From positions 1 to 64,000 of the forward strand of contig NZ_JAIXPP010000003.1 of the NCBI RefSeq assembly GCF_027486195.1: a DNA stretch of 64,000 nucleotides, in the 5' to 3' direction. This document shows positions 25,749 through 33,766 of the stretch, one piece after another. Source of the DNA: Novosphingobium sp. Its GTDB lineage: Bacteria; Pseudomonadota; Alphaproteobacteria; Sphingomonadales; Sphingomonadaceae. How positions within the stretch are numbered: the stretch's first letter is position 1; each line of letters opens with the position of its first letter. A model generated the notes under the pieces. That model was not told the DNA's origin and ran no database searches. It was given only the letters and a program-made list of their open reading frames with translations. The position numbers were made by a program, and so were the translations under genes.

Positions 25749-26469
25749 TCCCGAAACCGATAGCCCGTTCCGCATTCTCGTCGTTGATGATGACGACGCA
25801 CTGCGCGTGCTTGTGCGCGAGTTTCTGGAGGGGCACGGTTTCGAGGTCCACGAAGCGAGCGGCGGGGTCGAAATGCGCGCGCTGCTGAAGCGGCGCCCGG
25901 TCGATGTGGTCGTGCTCGATGTGATGATGCCGGGGGACGATGGCCTTGCTCTCGCGCGCGAACTGGCGCTTTCGAGCGAGGTCGGGGTGATCATGGTCTC
26001 TGCGCTGGGGCAAGAAACCGACCGCATCGTTGGGCTCGAAGTGGGTGCAGATGATTACCTGCCCAAGCCGGTCAGCCCGCGCGAACTGGTGGCCCGCATC
26101 CGCGCGCTGCTGCGGCGAAGGCGCACGGGCGGCGGCAATGAGCGCGAGAAGGGCCGCTTCTTCCACTTCGCCGGCTGGACTTGCGACATGCACCGCCGCA
26201 TCCTGCGCGACCCGGCGGAAGTGGTGACCCCGCTTTCGGTCGGCGAATTCACCCTGCTGCGCGCCTTTCTGGAGCGGCCGCAGCGCGTGCTGGGCCGAGA
26301 CTACCTGCTCGAGATCACGCGCGGCGACGAGAGCGACGCGTTCGACCGTGCGATCGATTCGCAGGTCAGCCGCCTGCGCCGCAAGCTTGCGCTCCGCTCG
26401 GAGGTGGAACTGATCCAGACCGTGCGCAACGAGGGCTATATCTTTGCCGCCAAGGTCGACGTGCGGTGA
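25741..26469 (+). CDS. OmpR family response regulator
   Basis: A 242-residue two-component regulator. The receiver (about 10-125) has the acidic cluster VVDDDD, phospho-acceptor Asp60 (VVLDVMMPG) and the conserved Lys in PKPVSPREL. The C-terminal winged-helix domain (about 145-240) includes LSVGEFTLLRAFLERPQRVL and RNEGYIF. The ATG at 25741 overlaps the permease gene; a longer in-frame start inside the permease is not needed. It is translationally coupled to its kinase (GTGA overlap). It probably binds the TGTCAGCT repeat ahead of the operon and controls pump expression. Confidence 0.93.
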   Translation: MIDPETDSPFRILVVDDDDALRVLVREFLEGHGFEVHEASGGVEMRALLKRRPVDVVVLDVMMPGDDGLALARELALSSEVGVIMVSALGQETDRIVGLEVGADDYLPKPVSPRELVARIRALLRRRRTGGGNEREKGRFFHFAGWTCDMHRRILRDPAEVVTPLSVGEFTLLRAFLERPQRVLGRDYLLEITRGDESDAFDRAIDSQVSRLRRKLALRSEVELIQTVRNEGYIFAAKVDVR

Positions 26470-27812
26470 GCCGCTCGATATTTACATACAGCGTTCTGCT
26501 GGGGATGGGCGGGGCACTGGCGACGGCGCTGGCGATCGCGATCATGATCCTCTTCACCTCGGTGCCGATCCAGCTGCCAATCTCGACGCTGGAAGTGAGC
26601 CGCCTGCTTGCGAACCAGCCCATATCCGGAGCCAACGTCGTGCCGCGCACAGTCGAATTGCGCGCAGCGCCGGGTTTTGCCGATGGGCTTACGCCGGTCG
26701 AACATACCATGAAGCGCGCCATTGCGCACAGCCTCCGTGTAGATGCGAAGCAGCTGCGGTTTGCCATGGCCAACGATGCCCTGCTGCCCAGCACCGGGAT
26801 CAACGGCAACTACGCGCGCAATATTGTCGAGAGCGAACGGCTGTTCGGCAGTGACCCCCGCTTCGGTGCGATGATCATCGGGCCGTTCGATGCGGCGCTC
26901 CGGTTGCCCGATGGGCGCTGGCGGGTTGTGAGCACTGCAGGACACGGTCCGGGGCCGCAGTGGCAGGTCGGCATCTTCAAGCTGATTGCGCTCGCCGTGA
27001 TCGGGATCGTGCCGCTGGCCTGGCTGGTCAGCCGTCTGCTGGCGCGACCGATCCACGCCTTTGCGATGAGTGCCGACAGGGTCGGGCGCGGCGTCTACGA
27101 GGAAGTGCCGGTCGCTGGGCCGACCGAGATCCGCCAGGCGGCAGCTGCCATCAATGACATGCAGCGGCGCATCGAAGCGCTGATCCGTGAACGTACCGCG
27201 GTGGTCGGGGCCATCGCGCATGATCTTCGCACGCCGCTGGCGCGGATGCGGTTTCTTGCTGCGCGGCTGGGCGATGCGGAACGCGCCCGGTTCGAGGCCG
27301 AAATCGCGGGCATGGAACACATGATCGCGGTGACGATGGATTTCGTGCAGAGCAAAACCCAGCAGCCTGATTTCAGCAAGGTTGATCTCGGTGCCGTGCT
27401 GCAGATCGCTGTGCAGGACTTACGCGATCTCGGCCATGATGTCCGGATGGACGATCCAGCACCTCCTCTCGTCGTGCTGGGCGATACTGTCCTGCTGGGC
27501 CGCCTCTTTGCCAATCTCCTCGGGAACGCGATCAAATATGGCACGCGTGCTGAGATAAGGCTCATTGAGGTGGATGGCCATGCCGTCGTGACGGTCACCG
27601 ATGGTGGGCCGGGCATGACAAAGGCAGGGCTGGAGCGCGCCTTCGAACCCTTCTTTCGCGAAGAAACGTCTCGCAACCGTGCAACCGGCGGGATCGGGCT
27701 TGGCCTGTCGATCGTCCAGACGCTGGTCGAATTGCATCACGGCCGCATATCGCTGGAGAACGGAGCAAATGGAGGACTGCGGGCCACTGTCCGTTTGCCG
27801 ATTTGCCGCTGA
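26466..27812 (+). CDS. Sensor histidine kinase of the efflux operon
   Basis: A 448-residue membrane kinase. Helix one is about residues 5-28, a periplasmic sensor loop spans about 30-165, and helix two is IFKLIALAVIGIVPLAWLV. A HAMP domain follows (RPIHAFAMSADRVGRGV), then HisKA with His252 (AIAHDLRTPLARM) and HATPase (N-box NLLGNAIKYG, G-boxes DGGPGM and GGIGLGLSIV). The GTG at 26466 overlaps the regulator's stop. It is the last gene of the seven-gene efflux operon; its periplasmic sensor may detect the pump's substrate or envelope stress. Confidence 0.93.
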   Translation: MSRSIFTYSVLLGMGGALATALAIAIMILFTSVPIQLPISTLEVSRLLANQPISGANVVPRTVELRAAPGFADGLTPVEHTMKRAIAHSLRVDAKQLRFAMANDALLPSTGINGNYARNIVESERLFGSDPRFGAMIIGPFDAALRLPDGRWRVVSTAGHGPGPQWQVGIFKLIALAVIGIVPLAWLVSRLLARPIHAFAMSADRVGRGVYEEVPVAGPTEIRQAAAAINDMQRRIEALIRERTAVVGAIAHDLRTPLARMRFLAARLGDAERARFEAEIAGMEHMIAVTMDFVQSKTQQPDFSKVDLGAVLQIAVQDLRDLGHDVRMDDPAPPLVVLGDTVLLGRLFANLLGNAIKYGTRAEIRLIEVDGHAVVTVTDGGPGMTKAGLERAFEPFFREETSRNRATGGIGLGLSIVQTLVELHHGRISLENGANGGLRATVRLPICR

Positions 27813-28185
27813 TCTCAGTGCATTGTGGCGCGGATTTGGCGAGCGGTGCACAGCCCTGACAAATAAGTCCTGCAGGACCCGGTCTGCGTTTTCTCGATCG
27901 GGGTTCCTCGGCAATAGCAGGAAGCAAGTTGTGGCATTCGTTTGTGAGCGGCGGGCAACTTGTATGGTTTAGCTTTTGGTTTTGCTGCATTAATTGCGGT
28001 TGCGGTAAGGGGCGTGATGGTATCACGATGCGGCTAGTTGGCTCATACCATCAAACGTATCATCAGATCGTCCGGCTGCAACTGGATGGCTCTGGCACAC
28101 AGCGGAGTCCGGCACGGAAAAATAGCGCGATTCTGCCATTTTCCGGACGGCTATGTCGCTCTGTGGAGGCTTGAAAAGGAGGCGA
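27813..28185. other. Intergenic region without a recognised gene
   Basis: About 370 bases, less GC-rich than the genes around it. I see no credible reading frame. One palindrome, CGTGAT-GGT-ATCACG (28013-28027), stands out. Other function cannot be assigned. It lies between the end of the efflux operon and the 3' end of tRNA-Phe. Confidence 0.5.
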
Positions 28186-28261
28186 TGGTGCCCGGGGACG
28201 GAGTCGAACCGCCGACACCGTGATTTTCAGTCACGTGCTCTACCAACTGAGCTACCCGGGC
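28186..28261 (-). tRNA. tRNA-Phe (GAA)
   Basis: A 76-base tRNA with encoded CCA on the minus strand. The acceptor stem pairs GCCCGGG with CCCGGGC; the D-arm reads GCTCAGTTGGTAGAGC; the anticodon stem is CGTGA/TCACG with loop CTGAAAA (anticodon GAA, plus-strand bases 28226-28228). The T-arm has GGCGG-TTCGACT-CCGTC. It lies next to yacG, as is common in sphingomonads. Confidence 0.97.
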
Positions 28262-28365
28262 ATCGCCGTCGCGGGGGGCCGACATGGCTCGTCCGCGCGT
28301 TGGAAGCGCGCCTATGGCGAAGGCTTGAGCCCTTGTCCAGTCCCCAGTTGCCGAAAACTGGCGGC

Positions 28366-28536
28366 CTAGATGTCGGCTTCCGGGTCCACCACCGGCCCGG
28401 GCAGGGTATAGCCCTCCTCCAGCCAGTTCACGAGATCGCGGTCTCGGCAGCGCGAGGAGCAGAACGGCGCGTATTCGGCCACGCGCGGCTTGCGGCAGAT
28501 GGGGCAGCGGCGAATGGGCGCAGCGGGTGTGGTCAT
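28366..28536 (-). CDS. yacG: DNA gyrase inhibitor YacG
   Basis: A 56-residue zinc-binding protein with the pattern CPICRKP...CSSRCRDRDLVNWLEEGY, which supplies four Cys ligands. E. coli YacG binds GyrB and inhibits gyrase. The ATG at 28536 overlaps the stop codon of the RNase gene (ATGA), so a longer in-frame start is unlikely. It is the last gene of the block infA, maf, RNase E/G, yacG on this strand. Confidence 0.92.
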   Translation of the reverse strand: MTTPAAPIRRCPICRKPRVAEYAPFCSSRCRDRDLVNWLEEGYTLPGPVVDPEADI

Positions 28537-29543
28537 GCTGCAATCGCCTGCGCGAAGGTGGCGGCTGGCGCAAGCCCTGCGTCCTCGTGCCACTGGATGT
28601 TTCGGCCAGTGCGGCGTGCGAGTTCGGCTTCCCATTCGCTGCGCATCGCGCGGCGCACGGCGGGGTGGGCAGTGAGAAGCAGCGTGCCCGGCTCCACCAC
28701 CCGCTCGGCCATGCGCAGCAAGCGGCGGGCGGCAGCGGCGGCAGGCGCGCGCGCAAAGCGGGCGATCAGCGATGGCCGCTCCAGCCGCGAAACGAGCTGG
28801 ATAAAGCCGAACCCGTTCATCCCCGTGCGCTCGCCCTGCCAGCCTGCGGCGGCAAGCGCCTCGGCCAGCGCCTCGTCCACCGCGCGGCGCTGTGCCTTTT
28901 CGGCGAGCGAGGGGAAATCGATCCCCACCGACCCGCCGATGTCCAAGCGCCGCAGCGCAGCGGCGATCGCGGGCACGGCAGCCAATGCCAGCGCGGTGAG
29001 CGGCGGCGGGCCGTCGATATCGATCACGGTCATCGCGGGCGTCGGGCTGATCACAAGGCTGCCCCCGGCAAACGCCACCTCGCCGTTGAGCGCTTCGGCG
29101 ACGAGATCATCCCAACCCGCCTCGGCAAAATCGCGCCCGTGCACCGGCACGCTGCGCACCCGATGCGGACCGTCGGAAAGCTCTTCCAGCAGCGAGGGTG
29201 CAGTCCGGAGCCCATCTTCTGCCGCGGCGGGGCGGACTTGCGGCAGCTTGGCGCGGCCTTTTTCGGCGATGGCAGAACGCGTCAAGCGCACAAGCACCGC
29301 CTGCCCCTCGGTCAGCCTGGGATCGAATCCCTCGCCCAGCGCCTCGCTGCCATCGGGCAGGCGCACCACGGCGCGGCGAGTACCGGGAATGCGCGCACCG
29401 AGCCGCGCTTCCACCACTGCCCCCGCACGCCACGGCTCATCCCACACCACCCGCGCGGCGACGATTTCACCCTGCTCGACAAGGATTGCCCGCTCCTCGC
29501 CGATGCCCTGCTCGATCAACCACTCTGGCTGCCGCTCAGGCAA
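28533..29543 (-). CDS. Ribonuclease E/G family protein, short form
   Basis: A 336-residue protein related to the catalytic part of RNase E/G. A weak S1-like region lies at about 20-100. The catalytic region has TVIDIDG and, further on, GGSVGIDFPSL, which match the two metal-binding Asp sites of RNase E/G. It is much shorter than E. coli RNase G (489 residues) and lacks the usual zinc-link and C-terminal part, as in other sphingomonad maf-linked copies. A TTG at 29543, overlapping the maf stop, is chosen as start; TTG 29519 is the alternative. Role: RNA processing or decay. Confidence 0.8.
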   Translation of the reverse strand: MPERQPEWLIEQGIGEERAILVEQGEIVAARVVWDEPWRAGAVVEARLGARIPGTRRAVVRLPDGSEALGEGFDPRLTEGQAVLVRLTRSAIAEKGRAKLPQVRPAAAEDGLRTAPSLLEELSDGPHRVRSVPVHGRDFAEAGWDDLVAEALNGEVAFAGGSLVISPTPAMTVIDIDGPPPLTALALAAVPAIAAALRRLDIGGSVGIDFPSLAEKAQRRAVDEALAEALAAAGWQGERTGMNGFGFIQLVSRLERPSLIARFARAPAAAAARRLLRMAERVVEPGTLLLTAHPAVRRAMRSEWEAELARRTGRNIQWHEDAGLAPAATFAQAIAA

Positions 29544-30135
29544 TCGCCAGCCCCGCCGCGCGCAGCAGCCGGCGCGTTTCGTAGAGCGGCAGGCCGACAA
29601 CGCCCGAATGGCTACCGGCGAGCCAGACGCAAAACCCCTCGGCGCTGCCCTGAATGGCATAACCGCCCGCCTTCCCGTGCCATTCGCCCCCGGCGATATA
29701 GGCCTCGATCTCGGCGGGCTCGAGCCGCTTGAACCGCACCACCGTCTCGCTCAGCGCCTCGCGCAGAGTGCCATCGGGCGTCAGCACGGCGATCGCGGAA
29801 AACACGCGGTGGCGGCGGCCGGATAGCAGCGCGAGGCAGCGGCGCGCCGTTCTCTCGTCCTCGGCCTTGGGCAGGATGCGGCGCCCCACGCCGACCACGG
29901 TGTCACCGGCAAGGATCACCGCGTCTGGCGCCAGTGCCGCTGCTGCGCGCGCCTTGCCCGCCGCAAGGCGCACCGCATGCTCGCGCGGCTGTTCGCGGGG
30001 CAGCGGGGTCTCGTCGATATCGGTAGCGAGGACGCGCGGTGCAGGTATGCCGAGCCGGGCCAGCAATTCGCGGCGGCGCGGGCTGGCGGAAGCCAGCACG
30101 AGCTCGCGAGTCCCGGATGCCGATGGCACGGCCAT
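29536..30135 (-). CDS. maf: Maf family nucleotide pyrophosphatase
   Basis: A 199-residue Maf protein. The N-terminus has the hallmark LVLASASPRRRELLARLGI. ILAGDTVV is the conserved substrate-pocket Asp motif, with GKAGGYAIQGSAEGF and the closing GLPLYETRRLL. Maf enzymes hydrolyse non-canonical or modified nucleoside triphosphates and are linked to cell-division control. The ATG at 30135 is preferred over a TTG one codon upstream. The 3' end overlaps the RNase E/G gene by 8 bases, and infA lies about 40 bases upstream on the same strand. Confidence 0.94.
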   Translation of the reverse strand: MAVPSASGTRELVLASASPRRRELLARLGIPAPRVLATDIDETPLPREQPREHAVRLAAGKARAAAALAPDAVILAGDTVVGVGRRILPKAEDERTARRCLALLSGRRHRVFSAIAVLTPDGTLREALSETVVRFKRLEPAEIEAYIAGGEWHGKAGGYAIQGSAEGFCVWLAGSHSGVVGLPLYETRRLLRAAGLAIA

Positions 30136-30175
30136 CAAGCCGCAGCCATCATGACAGCCATCATTGCCGGGCCGC

Positions 30176-30421
30176 TTAGAACTGGCCGGGCCCCGAACGA
30201 CCGGGCATGAAGCGGTAGGTGATGCGGCCCTTGGTCAGATCATAGGGCGTCAGCTCGACCAGAACCTCGTCGCCCACCAGCACGCGGATGCGGTTCTTGC
30301 GCATCTTGCCGGCGGTGTGGCCCAGGATCTCGTGTTCGTTCTCAAGCTTCACGCGGAACATCGCGTTGGGCAGGAGTTCGACCACCTGGCCGCGCATCTC
30401 GAGGAGCTCTTCTTTCGCCAT
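30176..30421 (-). CDS. infA: Translation initiation factor IF-1
   Basis: An 81-residue OB-fold protein, with [36 protein letters not shown] and [15 protein letters not shown] nearly identical to IF-1 of other bacteria. E. coli IF-1 has 72 residues; the extra tail [10 protein letters not shown] is common in alphaproteobacteria. It binds the ribosomal A site during initiation. It is the first gene of the infA-maf-RNase-yacG block, and its promoter should lie in 30422-30667, shared with the divergent TonB-dependent receptor. Confidence 0.97.
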   Translation of the reverse strand: MAKEELLEMRGQVVELLPNAMFRVKLENEHEILGHTAGKMRKNRIRVLVGDEVLVELTPYDLTKGRITYRFMPGRSGPGQF

Positions 30422-30667
30422 AGGCGGGGTCGATTGCCTTTTCGTGGGTGAAGGTTGCACGCATTGCGGGCGCGTAAAAACACCCACGCGCGCGGCGCAT
30501 AGCGATCTCGACACAAAAAGAAAAGCGCGAAGGCGAATGCTGCGCTGCGACAAATTGATACGAAAGGGTCATTGTCCGGCAGCGGTACACCGCCCTACGA
30601 GCGGCCCAAGGGGGCAGCAACCTCGCACCGGGCCGGATTGCCCGGTCCGACAACGGGATACAGACCG

Positions 30668-33208
30668 ATGGTACTGCCAGATCGCGCCGCAGCCATGGCG
30701 CTGCTCGCGCTGACACCGCTTCCAGCCGCAGCCGCTCCCGCCGCCACATCGGTCCAGCAGGAACAGGAGCAGGAGCCCGCCGCTGCACCCGCGCCAGAGC
30801 CCGAAACCGGCACAACCGATGCGGACGGCGACATCGTCGTTGTCGCGACCCGCGTGCGCGGCGAGGTGGAAACTGCCGTCCCGCCCATCATCACGCTCAG
30901 CGAAGACGATATCGCCGCCTATGGCGCAGGCTCGCTCCAAGCGCTGCTCACCGCGCTCGCCCCGCAGACGGGAACCGGGCGGGGGCGCGGAGATGGCACG
31001 CCTTCGGTCCTGCTCAATGGCCTGCGCATCGCCAGCTTCCGCGAGATCCGTTCGATCCCGCCCGAGGCGATCCGCCGGGTCGAAGTCCTGCCCGAGGAAG
31101 TCGCGCTCAAATACGGGTTCCGGCCCGACCAGCGCGTGGTCAATTTCATCCTCAAGGACAAGTTCCGCAGTTTCGGCAGCGAGACCGAGGTCAAGCTTCC
31201 CGGCGCGGGCGGCTTCAGCGATCTCAGCGAGGAAGCGACGCTCACCCGCATCGAGAAGGCGAGCCGGATCAACCTTACCGGCACGCTCGAACGCCGTTCG
31301 CCCCTGACCGAGGCGGAGCGCGGCATCGTCCAGCCCGCCGCCAGCGGCGCGGCGACTGTCTCCACCGATCCGAAGCAGGGCGATTACCGCCCGCTGCTGG
31401 CCGATGCACGCAGCGCCGTGCTCAATGGCACCTGGGCGAAATCGCTCGGCACCGGGGCTTCGATCACCCTCAACGGCCTTGTCCAGCGCAACGACAATCG
31501 CAGCCTCAACGGGCTCAACACGATTGTCCTCACCGCGCCCGATGGCAGCCTCACCCAGCGCACCACGCTGCTGCCCGCCCCGCTGGCGAGCCGCACCGTG
31601 TCCGATACCGTTTCAGCCGGGGCGACGCTCAACGTGCCGCTCGGCCCATGGCAGCTCGCCTGGACATCGGACGGCAGCCATGTCGCCACCACCACCACGA
31701 TCGATGCGCGCGCAGACCTCTCCGGGCTGCAGACCATGGTCGATCAGGGCACGTTTTCCCCCTTCGGCGCCCTCCCCGCCGACGCGGTCCTGCCCGCGCC
31801 GCAAGGCGTTGCGCGCAGCAAATCGGATACCGCGACCACGCTGGCCACCGTCACCGGCTCCCCGCTGCGCCTGCCCGGCGGACAGACCGCGCTCACGCTC
31901 AAGGCGGGGTTCGCCTATTCCGGCCTCCGCTCTGCCGATTCGCGCCAGCTGGGAGCGCCCGCAAATCTCAAGCGCGGCGATGGGCAGGCCGGTTTCAGCC
32001 TCGATCTGCCCATCACCAGCCGCCGCGAAGGCTTCGGCGGCAAGCTGGGCGATATCTCGCTGAACGTGAACGCCGAGGCGCACACCGTCTCCGATTTCGG
32101 CGGGCTCACCGCGTGGGGCGCCGGCCTCACCTGGGGCGCCACGCCCAAGCTGACCTTCGCTGCCAACTACATCGCCAGCGAAAAGGCGCCGGGCCTCGCC
32201 GATCTCGGTGCGCCGGTCACCGTCACCACCGGCGTCGCGCTCTATGATTTCACGCGCGGGGAGAGCGTGCTCGCCACCGTCATCACCGGCGGCAATCCCG
32301 CGCTGACCAAGGAGCGCCAGCGCGATATCAAGCTTTCAGCCAACTGGGATCTGCCGATCGGCAAGGAATCCGCGCTGCTGGTCGAATACTTCCGCAACCG
32401 CTCGCAGGGTACGACCAACGCCTTCCCGCTGCTCACGCCCGATGTCGAAGCCGCCTTCCCCGGCCGCGTCTTGCGCGATAGCTCCGGGCGGATCGTCAGC
32501 GTGGACCAGCGCGCGGTGACATTTGCCGAAACCACCGGATCGCGCCTGCGCGCCAGCCTCAATTTCGGCGGCCCCTTCGGAAAGCCCGATCCGGGCGCCC
32601 GGCGCGGTGCATTTGCCGGCACGCGTCGACCAGGCAGCGGCGGCCCCGGCGGCGCTCGCCCTGCAGGCGGCGGCGGCGGCGGAGGGCGCGGCGGACCCGG
32701 CGGCGACGGACGCGGCCACTGGAACCTCAGCCTCGCCTATACGCAGGAACTCGATGAGACCGCGCGGATCGTCCCCGGCGGGCGCGTGCTCGATCTGCTG
32801 AACGGCGATGCGCTTTCGGGCGCAGGCATTTCACGGCGCAGCGCCACGCTGGAAGGCGGCGGCTTCTATCGCGGCTTCGGCCTGCGCATTTCAGGCACAT
32901 ACGCCAGCGGCACGCATGTAGATGGCGCCCAAGCGAGTAGCGCGGGCGTTCCGGGCGCATCACGCCTCGATTTCGGCGATCTCGCCACGTTCAACTTGCG
33001 CGGCTTCATTGATCTCGGCCGCATGCCAAAGCTTGTCAGCCGCGCGCCGTTCTTCAAGGGCACGCGCATCGCGCTGGGGGTCAACAACCTGTTCGATGCG
33101 GTCCAGAAAGTCACCGACCAGACCGGCGCGACCCCGCTGCGTTACCAGCGCGGCTACCTCAATCCGGAAGGCCGCGTGTTCAGCATCGAATTGCGCAAGC
33201 AGTTCTGA
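30668..33208 (+). CDS. TonB-dependent receptor-like outer membrane protein
   Basis: An 846-residue protein. After the signal peptide (MVLPDRAAAMALLALTPLPAAAAPAA) and a Glu/Gln/Pro-rich stretch, it has a TonB plug (about 50-185: IVVVATRVRGE, PSVLLNGLRIASF, PEAIRRVEVLPEEVALKYG, QRVVNFILK). The barrel covers the remainder, ending GRVFSIELRKQF with the C-terminal Phe of outer-membrane proteins. A run of about 35 residues made mostly of Gly, Pro and Arg (around bases 32600-32715) interrupts the barrel. The ligand is unknown. Start ATG 30668 gives the signal peptide. Its stop codon is back to back with that of the convergent PilZ gene (TGATCA). Confidence 0.86.
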   Translation: MVLPDRAAAMALLALTPLPAAAAPAATSVQQEQEQEPAAAPAPEPETGTTDADGDIVVVATRVRGEVETAVPPIITLSEDDIAAYGAGSLQALLTALAPQTGTGRGRGDGTPSVLLNGLRIASFREIRSIPPEAIRRVEVLPEEVALKYGFRPDQRVVNFILKDKFRSFGSETEVKLPGAGGFSDLSEEATLTRIEKASRINLTGTLERRSPLTEAERGIVQPAASGAATVSTDPKQGDYRPLLADARSAVLNGTWAKSLGTGASITLNGLVQRNDNRSLNGLNTIVLTAPDGSLTQRTTLLPAPLASRTVSDTVSAGATLNVPLGPWQLAWTSDGSHVATTTTIDARADLSGLQTMVDQGTFSPFGALPADAVLPAPQGVARSKSDTATTLATVTGSPLRLPGGQTALTLKAGFAYSGLRSADSRQLGAPANLKRGDGQAGFSLDLPITSRREGFGGKLGDISLNVNAEAHTVSDFGGLTAWGAGLTWGATPKLTFAANYIASEKAPGLADLGAPVTVTTGVALYDFTRGESVLATVITGGNPALTKERQRDIKLSANWDLPIGKESALLVEYFRNRSQGTTNAFPLLTPDVEAAFPGRVLRDSSGRIVSVDQRAVTFAETTGSRLRASLNFGGPFGKPDPGARRGAFAGTRRPGSGGPGGARPAGGGGGGGRGGPGGDGRGHWNLSLAYTQELDETARIVPGGRVLDLLNGDALSGAGISRRSATLEGGGFYRGFGLRISGTYASGTHVDGAQASSAGVPGASRLDFGDLATFNLRGFIDLGRMPKLVSRAPFFKGTRIALGVNNLFDAVQKVTDQTGATPLRYQRGYLNPEGRVFSIELRKQF

Positions 33209-33622
33209 TCAAGCAGAATAGGCGCGCAGTCCCGGCCGCCCCTGCGGAAAACCGCGCTCTTGGCGCCGCGTCTGCGCCCTTTCGTGATCGCCGCGGGCAT
33301 CGGCCAGGTGGCGCACGCCCACCACCTCGTGCAGCGGCAGTGGCTCCTCGAACACGATGCCGAAGCGCGCGCCCTGCGACCACACCACGCTGCCGAATAC
33401 ATCAAGTCCCTGCGCAGTCAGCACCACGCCCGCGCCGGGCATCGGCAGCTTGGCCGCGATCGTCACCCGCGCGCCGGACTGGGAAAGGTCGTCCAGCAGG
33501 CAGTTCTTGTGCCCCTGGAGCAGCAGCACCTTGGCCGGAACATAGAGCCGCACCCGTGGCATCGCACGGCGTCCGGTGGTGCGGGGCATCGCCATGTTCG
33601 GCGGGGAGGAACGTGCACTCAT
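33209..33622 (-). CDS. PilZ domain protein
   Basis: A 137-residue protein. The N-terminal half carries the c-di-GMP-binding signatures: an Arg-rich segment (RTTGRRAMPRVRLYVPAK) and the downstream DDLSQSGARV, matching RxxxR and (D/N)xSxxG. The second half reads VVLTAQGLDVFGSVVWSQGARFGIVFE, the typical closing strands. It is likely a c-di-GMP effector, though direct binding is inference. The frame stays open far upstream opposite uvrC, but ATG 33622 begins the domain. A diguanylate cyclase lies at 60047. Confidence 0.85.
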   Translation of the reverse strand: MSARSSPPNMAMPRTTGRRAMPRVRLYVPAKVLLLQGHKNCLLDDLSQSGARVTIAAKLPMPGAGVVLTAQGLDVFGSVVWSQGARFGIVFEEPLPLHEVVGVRHLADARGDHERAQTRRQERGFPQGRPGLRAYSA

Positions 33623-33766
33623 GATGCGCGTCGGTCTGCGCCCGAATTCTTTAAGCGACCATCGCGAGGGGCCTAGCAGGATTCCCCTAATGGCAGGTCT
33701 CTGCGCGGGGATATCTGCCTGCCGCCCCTCCCCAAGCCGCGCCCGAACGACTATCTCGAACCCGCC

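Noticed and set aside
28038..28223. Small plus-strand frame running into the tRNA.
   Set aside because: It ends within the tRNA-Phe gene and has no coding signal.
28186..28261. tRNA-Phe as an integration site of a genomic island.
   Set aside because: No integrase gene nearby, and I found no direct repeat of the tRNA 3' end. The flanking genes are a conserved core block.
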